Assembly: GCA_964030785.1 (NCBI GenBank)
Contig: OZ034967.1
Span: forward strand, 45,134,033 to 45,198,032
Source of the DNA: Siderastrea siderea
Taxonomy: Eukaryota > Cnidaria > Anthozoa > Scleractinia > Rhizangiidae
DNA: 64,000 nt
Direction: 5' to 3'
The first letter of the stretch is position 1. The number at the start of each line of letters is the position of its first letter. The translations under genes and the position numbers were made by a program. Under the pieces are notes generated by a model. It saw only the letters and a program-made list of their open reading frames with translations. It had not been told where the DNA came from and searched no databases. Shown in pieces: positions 38,624 through 50,600 of this stretch.

Positions 38624-41600
38624 GCTTTTTACATTCACATATGATCAAAAGCGCTTTACAAACTTGAAAACTCCTCTCTAATAATAAATTACATGATTTA
38701 AACAAATTGTCTAAAAACTAAACGACTAACTAATCTATTTACATTATATTGCATAGGACAGTTAAAGAAAATTGGAATAAGCCATTCTGAATAAATGCGT
38801 TTTTAGCATTGTCTTGAAGGGTAGAATATGTAGCCATCTTACCCGCATAAGCCGTGAGACAATACATAAAAAATACCCTTAACACGAATCGTGGCTGCAA
38901 AAGATTTTTACGGTTAACTTTTTTTTACGACTAACGGTTTAAGTACTTCAATTGTTACACCTAACAACTAAATTTTTGGTCGTTTTACGGCTAACGGGTA
39001 ACCCCATTGAGACCCTCAGACTAGTGGACTAACCAAGAACGATTCTGGCAATGCGACCCACCATCTTGAACACGTCAAAACGACACAATGCACAGAGATT
39101 GATGTGTGTCAACTGCAGCTAAGCAACAACAAATTCTAAACCCTTTTAAAAGCCCCAATAGTGATCGGCATCAAATTTCTCCTCATCATAACACAAAAGT
39201 CATGAGAATTGGGGAAACGATAACTAAAGATGGATTGTCTTGATGTCTTAACAAGTTCTCCCAATTACTACTCAGTGAAATGTATGGAGACCAGTAAGGA
39301 GAATTTGAATAAAGATGCCGCAGCTTAATGGGTTGACTAGTGTGAAAATCAATATTAGCATTATTACAGGCTTCGTGCAAGTGTTGTCTTTTTAATATCG
39401 ACTTCTGTTGTATCAAAAGTCTCGTCCATCATCTAAGATTCATCGCATCATGTTGTTGATTGCCGTTTTCGTTGCTTTTCTTACAGTTCAACACTGTTCA
39501 GCTGATTCCAAGGTAAACGACAACTGAAATTTGTTACTACTGTGTTCTATTAGTAGGAAAATTTCCACCTTTAACCCTCTATGAAGGGAACATTTCTTTC
39601 GACAGAACCAGTATGACGCAATATCTTTCTACATACGCTTAACGTTCTTAACGAAATTGTCTCTATTATGCCCTAATCTGATTCTCCTTTCAAGACTCTC
39701 TGCAGGGTAACAAATAGAGTTACAATAAGCCACCTTCTCCCACATTTCGTTATCCACTAGAAAAGAAGTGTTCCTATAGATTTTACCCACTGCGGAGAAC
39801 ATGCAACTGAAGTTGCATATGCGTAGAGTTAACCTTTGCCTCTGAAGTGCCTTTATAACTTATGCGCCGATCAATTCGACACTTCAACATCCCCCCGGGC
39901 ATACCCCGGGCATTTGACTGTGCACCGTCCCTGGGGAGGGGGGAATTTGAACGTTGCGTTGGAATGGTGGGGAATTTGAACCGGATTTATCTCTTGTTCT
40001 GACGTAATACGCCCATGAGGTTTTTTTGGTTTTGCAGGGTTTGACGGATTTACAAGATAGAATTTCGCCTTTATTAGTGAATAGCTCTTTCAAAAGGGTC
40101 TTTAAAAGTAGTTTGAAGGTGTCATTACGGCATATCTCTCTCTGAAAGGCGTGTAAAGTGTTTGATTGAAGACAGAATTTGTCTTTGAGAAAAGGAAGTT
40201 CAGTACTAATTGTGGGGCATTTGAAAGGCCTTTTTGCCCCGAGGGGAGGGAATTTGAACAAGCCAATCTTCAAAAGTTCAAATGCACGGGGGGCTGCCCG
40301 AGGGGGGAGGGGGATGTTGAACTTTCGAATTGATCGGCGCATTACTGTGACAAGTATAATTTGTATTGTTTTCAGTCTCTCGCTTAGTTATTTTGTGTTG
40401 ACTTTCGTATTTTGATGTCTATTTTCATTCTGCTTTTACCACACAGCACTTTCCGGGCCAATATCCACATTCAAGATGCATTTCATCCCAACTGAGTAAT
40501 GTAAGAAAGATTAATTTACAATTTGTCATCGACTTTCAAATTCTTTGTCAGAATGTCTAGAGGAGTTTTGACAGTATTCAGAACGCTGACGGATAAGTTA
40601 AACATGGTTTTAAAGTTCGTGTTTTTGAGAGATTGGACACCTATATCAATGATAACAGTTATCTTCTCACATTACTAGATGTTAAGTGGTCGCAATGCAA
40701 AAAAAAAAAGATATCTATAAAAACACAATATTGAGCAGGCGATTCCGGTTACAAATGAAAAAAGTCAAAAGAATCATTAAGAGAATAATAATAAAAAAAA
40801 TACAATCCACAAATAATTGCATTTGGTAATGGACGAAATCGATTGCAAGACGGTGAAGAATTTGTAGAAACAGTGCCAAATCTAGGGGCAACATCGAAGG
40901 AGCTACAACGGCCCCACTTTTTAAGAAGTTAAAAATACGTCAATGTAATTTTTAATCATCTAATGACAGCTTTTTGTGACAAAAATTAATGAAAGCCGTG
41001 AAAAAGTAGGCCTGAAGTACATTGAAGTGAGCATTGTTGAGGAAAATTGAAGTGCGCCGGAGCAAGCGAGGTGTGCGAAGAGCGGAAAATTATCCAGAGC
41101 ACAGAAAAATAACCTTGTTTAAGCGCTTTAAATCATGTTGTGGTTGTTCAGTGAAGGTGAATAAAAATAAAACACTTATCACATCAAACGATTTTGTTAT
41201 TTTTTAGCTTAATCTGGTATACGTGCATACAAAGACTCGTCATGTGCAAACTAAGAGGTTCTCGGATACAACGGTAGGCTCCAAGCGTCATCTTCACAGC
41301 TCACTGAAAGACTTTAATTTTAGTAGTGCACTGATACATAAGCCAGCTGAGATGACTAAGATTTCAAGATGGTAAAGAGCTGAATGATAGGCACGTATCA
41401 GAATGAACATAATACAAAAATGCGAGCGTTTGCGTGGTTTGCACAGTCCATTACTGTCAAAACGTTTGAAGACGTTACGAGCGTGAAGCGAAGTGTTGGT
41501 AAGCTGACGTGTAGTGGTGACGGACGCGTTTACACCACAAGTGCCCAAATTGATGCTCGCTCGCTTCGAAGTGCTTACAATATTACAACGTAGTTTAAAG

Positions 41601-44600
41601 AAAAAACTTTTACTGTCGCTAGAAATCCTCGATTTATAGCCTGAAATCAAACAATGTTCCCAAAATACAGCTAATCAACGCTGAGACCTCAATAATTGAA
41701 ATCTCTGTAAACCGATGAAAACTCCTTCCATGATACTTATCATGTCATTGAGACTGGTATTAAGCCAAGAAAAACAAGTCATATAGCCACTTGTGCTACC
41801 AAGAGAGGATAAAGGGGTACTTTATCCTCTCTTGGTGCTACGCAACAGGACATTCTCACGCAAAGTAACCAATTGGCAATTGACTAGTGTCATATTATTA
41901 CTATCATAAAACTTAGGGCCTCGTGTAGGTTTTCTCGTTCGCACGACTTTTGTTCTGTTACACTTGTGGTCGATAATCTGAAATCAATCGCATCATGAAA
42001 CTGATGACCTTTTTCGTCGCTTTGTTAGCGGTCCACCACTCTTCAGCTGATTCCAAGGTAAACGATAAATGGAGTATGTTATAGGCAAGCACTGATCGAC
42101 ATGCACAATTTAACTCCTTCTAACCCTCCTTCTAACCCGTCAATCGAACCCAATCGAACTATATTTCAATCGAACTCAATCGAACTCAATCGAACTCAAT
42201 CGATGGATTGAGTTCGATTGAATTCGGCAATCGAACGAAATCGAACTCACACAAAAAAATCGGACAATCGAACGCAATCGAACGTTCGATTTCCGAACTC
42301 TTGATTTTTGTAAAACTGGTGTTAAAAATCAATAACAAGGTTTTGGAGGCTCGAGTTTATACCTCAGTATAACACGTGTTTTTCGTAACCGCACAATTCC
42401 CGGAGAAATGGCTTCAGATGCGCTGTGGGTTGTTAGTTTTAAATGCGTAGTAACAGGCTACCAAGAGTGCCACTTTGACGTGGAGGAGGATAAAGAGTTC
42501 AAAGTTTAAAAGAAAATAGGCGAGAAAGGCCGTGCTTTTCGAGTTGTAAATGAGTGCGGACAATTAGGTCACCTTCAACGTGAACTGGTCTGTGAACTGG
42601 TCTGTGAACTGTGTCGCGGTTAGTAGTTTGCTGAAGTCTGTACTTTTTCATGAAAGAAATACTTCAAGGGTCTTCAAGTTGTCATCATTTTGCAATTGCA
42701 AGTTAACTTACAATGAAAACGGTCCAGTAGTTCCAGAATACGGTAAAACGCGGGAATAATGTTAGCTTTGTTCTAATCTGTTCTTTTTACTGCAGTGGAC
42801 AGTTTATTTTTGTTATTGAATTGCCATTAAACAAGGACGAGAAAAACGTGTTTTCGATGGGCTTGCCTTTTAAGTAGGTTCACTAGAGCTTGCGTACAGT
42901 AACCAAGCGGGCAGTCAGACCACATAACGTGACCTTTGTCCAAATCGAACGTAATCCATTGGACTGTGTTCGGTAGCCGAACTCAATCGAACATAATCCA
43001 ATGGATTGAGTTCGATTCGGTTCGATTTGTTCGATCAATTCGATTGGTTCGGAAATCGAACTCACACAAAGTTCGGTGTTCGATTTCGTTCGATTGCCGG
43101 AATCAATCGAACTCAATCCACGGATTGAGTTCGATTGAATTCGATTGAGTTCGATTTCCGAAAGTTTGATTGACTATGCCGGGTTCTAAGAATGGGAATC
43201 TTCTTTGAAAGGACCAGCATAATTCAATATCGTTCAATTTATGCTTTACGAAATCGGCGTTTCTATTAAGCCCAAAATTACAGTTCCTCCTTCAAGGCTC
43301 TCTGTTGGCTAGACTAAAGAGCTATGATAAAGCCACCATCTGCCACTATAGTCAATCGCAACGGGGGAAGGAAAGTTTATTTGCCTACTTGCCAGGACAT
43401 AAGAAGTTGCATGTTTCGAAGTGGGGTTGACCTTTGTCTCTGAAGTGGAATTGTAGCTGTGACCCCCACAATTCCTAACTTAGCTATTATTTTCTGTTCG
43501 TCAACATTCACTCTCCTTCTACCATGCATGCAAGCATCCTTTGCATTACGTCTTCAAATCTACATTTTGATTTGATGATTGCAGGGGCAGATTCCTTATT
43601 ACCAACTTTTCACACCCATGAAGCTGATGAACGCAGCTAGTTTCATTCATCATCACCATACAGTTACCGGCACAACACTGACGTTCTTGAGTGCGCCACA
43701 AAACTACGCCCGCCTGCTGAAGGTACCTATCATTCCACCAGCAGCCGTTGACGCTGACGTCAGTCTTGTTGTCAAAATGGTGATCGGAACTGACATAGAC
43801 ATTGGACAGGGAGAAAGCGACCCTTCGTATGTCATCTCTGATGGTCAGTTCTTTATTGGCGCACACTTTCGCGACAAAAACAACTATAACACGGGTGCTC
43901 CGTGTCTCGGCATCGAAGGAACCAGTGGCAAAACATCCGGAGATCGTCGTTATAACTCGAATTTGCCGAAGCCTTCCGAGGCCTATTACCCCGGGAGGCT
44001 CGAAACCCGCCTGAGCTTGTCAGACCGATGGGGAACCTGTTTTGTTTCGCTCGATGGTGGCTTCAGCAGAGAGATGATATTCCAGCACAAGCTGAATCCA
44101 CATAACGGATTGTATTTGGAGATATACGCTGACGCAAGCAACGAAAAAGTTGGGTTAAAGTACATTGAAGTGAGCATTATGCAGGAAAATTGATACACGA
44201 AGAAAGGGCTACGCGTAGAGTTTTTGTTAGAAATAGTTCACAATGAACACAGAGGCGGTTAAATCGTAAAGCACTGAAAAATTAAAGGGCAAGTAGTTTG
44301 ATTTTATAAAAGCGAGTTATTGTGAACTTGAGCTCTACTTGAATAATGCGCTTTTTCAGCTACAAATAGTATTAGAAACATATGTAGACCATCGCAGTGA
44401 CGCTATTTCAACTTAAGCAGTTGAAAGAAGAAACCTGAAAAAATTCAGGCTTGAACGGGAATCGAACCCATGACCTCTGCGATACCAGCGCAGCGCTCTA
44501 GCCAACTGAGTTATCAAGCCAACTGGGAATATTTATCCCGTAGATGGAGAGTGAATGGATATTATTATATGTTAGCCGACTGTTATTTTGGTGTTGGAAA

Positions 44601-47600
44601 CAATAGTATGACGTTGGCAAATATTGAGACCTCGTGAAAATATATCGGCACTACATGGCAAGACTTCTGTGTACCACAGTTTAATGAAGGTAAATAAAAT
44701 ACTAACTACATTCAACGATTTTGATTCATTTGTTTGTCTAGAACTCAATTTGGCGCATAGATCCGTCGCGTAGAAACTCAACGGTTCTATTATCCAGTTG
44801 TAGCGAATCTCCACAAGATACGGGGACACTGTTGAGGGAATTTGAAATTTTTCTGCAAATACGTAGCAAATCAGAGGGAGCGATTAAGCGCGCATGCATG
44901 CATGTTTTGGGTAAATGTCTATCACGTGTGACGTCATCAGTTTGTACGTAAAGGAGGTTTTGGCTATAGGACGAAGGTCGGATCAATTTAATCAGAGTTT
45001 ACATACCCAGGAAACAGACAAATTAGGACTAAAGTCACATTTAGGACTATCACACAGTGACTCCGATGATGACGTCTGCTCAGGTTGTCGAAACGTCAAT
45101 GTCATCACCAATAGTCCTTCTCAGGGCTATACTCACCCGGACGATCATACTTCACGGACTTATGAATGAACATTATGGTGAACAAACTTACCGATAAGCT
45201 CCAGACAGAGCGTAATCTTTAACTTTACGCCTCATGTTTTCAATGTCAAGTCCATCATCAGCCATGATCTGTCTGTAGTGTTCTTTCATGTCGTTGTCAG
45301 GGTAAACAACATCGTATCCAGGAAGTGGAAGGACGACGTCATGGATTGTGAACTGCGCCGTTTTCAGGTGTTCCTCGGTTAGTACAGTTACTTGGGTGCG
45401 GCTGGGCTCAGAAATAAACTCCACAACATCTTCCATTTGTGATACTTCTGCGAAATAGAAGGATTACCGTAAAATGCCGGTTACAAAGCACAACACAAAC
45501 CTTCTCGTACTAATACTATTTGTAGCAGGAACCAACTAGGGCAATCGCCAGAGTAGCATCATGGGAAAGCAGTGTTCAAATGCTTGCCTGAATGACACAC
45601 TTCGCAAATTCACATTCAAGAAAGCCGTGAAACTTTACGTTTTTCACGACGATTTATCGATGAATTGTTTGTATTTTTGTTAAGTTTTTCTTTGACTTCA
45701 TTTAATTCAGTTAAGTGCCGGCTTGATGAGCCTAATGGCTTGGTCCAATACAGTGGACTGGACACAAGACTTGAGCTTTTGATTTTAATTCTAATCAGAT
45801 TTTAGATATTTTTGTAATTTCATTAGTTACAACCGATTCTTGTAAAATAGCTGTAAAATAGTCATAATAACTTAAAACTCTTTTCAAAGCTCCCTAGCAC
45901 TGACCATTATCTAATTTCGCCTTTCAATATCATTACAGGATCAAACACAAAACCCAAACACAAAAACCAACATTTCCAAATTCCATCTGGAATCAGTGGA
46001 CGAAGAGCCACTCTGTGGAGGTGCCACTGCAAATTCCAATTTATTTATTTATTTATTTATTTATTTATTTTATTTATTTACATACATTTGTACAGGTGAA
46101 GAGAATGAAAGAAATGATCTCCTGGAACAACGTGTTTTGACGTTTAAACAAATTCTCCAAACCTGTACCATGACAAAGTTATAAGAACATGAGAGGAGAA
46201 TACGCATGTTGATATTTGATATTGTTAGCCAACCTGTGTTTACTGCACAGCCGATTGACGACTTTGAAGTTACTACCAAGTCTCCTGTGACTGGCTGAAG
46301 TCCATATTCCTGAAAACCAAATAGCATGCAATATCATTCTAACTGCTTGTGGAAAATATAATTTGGTGGCTTTTTAGAATTTGTTTGACTCCAGGATCAT
46401 AATTATCAAGTGGAGTACTTTTTCGTTAGCATTCATGGTGTCATTTAGAAATGATCTTTCCTGTCACTGGAATGGTAATATCAAGTGCAGTTCTAATGCA
46501 GTTCTGATGTGTTTACACATTAATCATGGGTAAATACATTAGAACTGGGATGCAAAAAATTTACTCCTCTCAGAAAAAAACGAGGACCCTAATTTAAACT
46601 TAAATAATTTTTTAGCGATTTTTAGATTAGGTGAGCTCCTTCATGTGGAGAAAACTAAATTGTCAATGCATTTAAAAATGTGTGCATATGTATGCAAGAA
46701 AAAACCTGCATTGAGTTGGCATTTGCACTGTTTGCTGAATTTCAGACCTGAACTGTAGATGTAGAAAATCAACCACAAAAAGAAAGCAAGTTGTCATTAC
46801 ACACTTTAACGCTTCAAGGGACTTGGGTGGAGAGAAACAAGACAGATTAAGTGTCTCGTATACAAACACAGAAAAAGACCAGTTTTTGTACCACCAACCA
46901 CTAGCTTTAGGGTCAAAACAACAACAAACTTGTCACATTAGAAATGTGACCCACTTTTGTGAAAGTGGACACTGTATACTGTAACAATCACACGACGACA
47001 ATGAGACTCAAGTGAGTCCTGATCATGCGTAACAATTGAAAATACCTTGATGCGCCTTGATGCCATTGTGTTCCACACATAGCTCTGGTATGCATGAACA
47101 TACATGAGTCTTGTGTTCCTGGAGATGCTCTGTAAAGCGTTGACCAGGCCTGATGGTCCATGTCTTATCAGGCCCTGGAGAAGATCACTCTCAATGCACT
47201 TTCTTTTGGGCATCCTCCGCAGAGTCTCCTTAGCATTTTTTGTGTTCTTCCAGTGTTGACGAGCAGCTGTCAAGTCATCCGGTTCTCCATCCCGTGGATA
47301 AAGAAGCAAATCTATGGCTTCTGACCAGTTACTGAGAAGCAATTCATGACCTGTGAATACAGGATATAATGTGTGTACAATTTATGACAAGTGAATAACA
47401 ATGCAATCATAGATGCTTGCACGTGAAGAAGATACGTCATGAGTTAATTGCTCACTTAAAAAAGAGCCTATATGTAAACACATGTAATAATATATTGTCT
47501 ATAATTTATATCTTTCCAAATCCCAGAAGCACCATATGGTTTTTCTTTCATGTTTTGGCCATTCATATTCCAATTCCCATTCTTGTTGCTTTATGAACAG

Positions 47601-50600
47601 CTATTACCTTTTTACTGTTTTTCAACATATACTAACTCAGTCCTCTCAAAAAAATTTGAAGAGCTACAGAAATGGCCAAGAGTGGCATTGGTTTGAGAGA
47701 ACTGTATGTAAAAATTATTTCGGGGTTCAATTCTTTTAGCCTCAAGAAAACCGTGTACACTGAAGAAAGCTTGATTGTATGATAGGCATCTGTACATGTA
47801 CATGTAGCTCCTAAACACAACGTGACTATAAAATCACTTGTAACGAGGTCCTTCCCATAGATCAGCTCTATTAAATAAATGACACATAAAATGTAAAATT
47901 GAATTGATCATACAAACTAACACACCTATTTTGTGTGTGGGAACTGACGTAGTTCCAAACCTCTGCAGACCAAAGTAGTTGATAAATCCTTTGGCTTTCA
48001 GTGACTCCAAACTCTCCTCGATCTTGCCGTGATCCCCAGTAACATTACGAAGTGTGATAACAAAATGGTTTCCAGACAAAGAACCAAGTTTTAGAGGCTC
48101 TTTGCAGTATTTAAAGTTGCCGATGTACAAGTTCCTAAGGGTGGCATTAAGACCCTGCAACTGCTCTGCTCTAACTCGAAAGACAGACACCCACTGTGTA
48201 GTGACAGCCCTGCGATCTTTGGTTCCAGCAAAACCAAAAGTGCCTGTTTTGATCTTTAGAAGTTTACTCAAAAGGCTGATAGCATCCATTGTGTCCTTGT
48301 TTTCCTTGTAAAGAACAAACCAGCAATAGTTGCCAAGCTCTGATGGCCACCTTGTGTTTCTGTGTTTTCCACTAGAGTCTTGCTTGTGGAAAACTCTGAC
48401 TGCTTTCTGGCTACCAACATCAACTGTGTCACTGTCTTAATAGAGGTGAAATAAGGTACCAATATTAATAACACATTGTATTTAATATATTAATAACTTG
48501 TCACTTCATACATGTTTTTGGGACACATATAAATGATCATAAAATCATATGAACTAACTTTAATCAGTTGGTTCATTAATGTAGTACACAGATTCACCAC
48601 CCAGTCATAAAATCTGTTCAAAATGCCAGCTGCTTTTGAAGCTCAAAAAAAAAATGCAGCTGAGATTTCCAAACAGAATAGAGTAAGCAGCTTGCCTAAC
48701 AATAAACATTGCTCACTGACACACCAAATCCCAACTGCAGATTCTTAGAGCTTCAATTAATAGCCGTATTTCTCAAATTTATCGCATAACTAGCACTCTC
48801 TCTTAGCTTTTTGAATGGACTTTGTTTTTTTTCTTATACATTTCCCATAAACTTCAAACCTCAAGTAGTCACAACAAAGTCTACTTGAGTGAGCTTCCTA
48901 CAGATTCTGTGAATGAAATGATCAGCACTTAAAAAACTCATAATTTTAGCTCAGAATGGCTGTTACTACAGGTATATATGGTGAAATTATTGGAAAACAA
49001 AGGATTTGTTGAACACTGTTTTAATTACTGTCCTCACAGTGCCATATGCCATAGTACCATTATTGCTATGGTTTAAGTTTTTTCTGGTTTCAAAATTTTC
49101 AAACCAGTTTGATTTTTGTTTTCCTTTGTTCCAGAGTATGGTAAAGAATCTGAGACAGAGAAAAGTAAAAACTTAACTGGCTTGAACAGTTTTAAACCAA
49201 AATCAACCACTTGCACAAAGTTTTAATACTTTAAGTCCCAATAGTGATCAGCATCAAATTTCTCCTCATCATATCAGTGCATTAAAACACATTCAGGTCA
49301 TGAGAATTACGGAAATGATCACCAAAGATGAATTGTCTTGATGTTTAAACAAGTTCTACTAAGTAGTACCCAACAAAGTGTATGAAGACCAGTAAGGAGA
49401 AAATTAATAATGATGCCGGGGCTTGAAGGGTTAATTAGTTTTTGACAACGTTTTGGTGTTTTTTGTTTCAAATGACCAATCAAATCATGAAACTAAGAGA
49501 GAAGGAGTTACAAGTGGAAGCTTGAAACTTGAAAACCTGCCCCTCTTTTATCTTATGAAATAATGAATATCTGAATATCATATAATAGAATTACGGGATG
49601 AAGAATTAAATGTAAAGAAGATAAGTCATGCAGTTATAGACCCAACTTTTGCAGTTGCAGAAAGAAAGCCTCAAAAAATTCAGGCTTGTATCGGATTCGA
49701 ACCCTTGACCTCTGCGATTAATGGTGCAGTTCTCTAACCAATTGAGCTAACAAGCTTCATTCGTCATGGGCTTATAACAAACCAACTAAATGACCAGCTC
49801 CAAGTTGGTTTGTTAGCTCAATTGGTTAGAGTGCTGCACTGGTATCGCAGAGGTCAGGGTTCGAATCCCTTACAAGCCTGAATTTTTTTCAGGCTTTCTT
49901 TCTGCAACTGCAAAAGTTGCATCATTAACAGTGATGATTTTCTTTACATTAAATTCTTTTATCTTAATTGGTTAGTTGACACTGAAGCCAATTTAATTAG
50001 TCAGTTCATATAAATGTAAAAGCCATTAAAACGTTGTCAAAAAATGTCAAAAACTAATTGAAGATTTTGTGCAAGAAGCCTGACAACAATGTGATGTTCC
50101 ATAAAATCTTGCAACTCTTACAATCTATGTGTGACACCTTAAATGCATCAGTGGCTGGGCTGAGTGACATTTTATTTAAAGGTTATGCTGGCAATCTTCA
50201 GCATGGGTTTCAGGCCAGTTAGCAAAGATTTTAGAAGACCTTGGAGTGCCCCTAGCATTCATGTGGAATGCACCCCAGGGACAAGGTATTGCATTTAAGC
50301 CGAACTATGAAACAAATAAATGTTTTACCTAAAAAAGGGAAGTTTGCTCTTATTGCACGGTGGACCAGTCTTCTATGTTCCTTGTCATCATCAGGCGACA
50401 ATGTTACTGACTTTTTCTTCTCCTCATCATCAACAACTTGCTGGATTTTCTCTTTCTCCTCAGAACTCAGAATATCGAGTTCAAATTCTTTGCTCTTCTC
50501 TTCTTGAGGGATTGATACATCGGTTAAGCGTACTAGGTTTCCTTCAAGATCACGTTCACTTACAATAAAATCCGTGTAACGCTGCTTTAAGACGCCATGG

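Noticed and set aside
39884..40342. Minus-strand frame of 152 residues
   Set aside because: It spans an inverted-repeat element from end to end and includes both terminal repeats, so it is translated repeat and not a host gene.
42883..43148. Frames rich in IEFD or SNSIQ repeats
   Set aside because: They are translations of the GAACTCAATC motif array.
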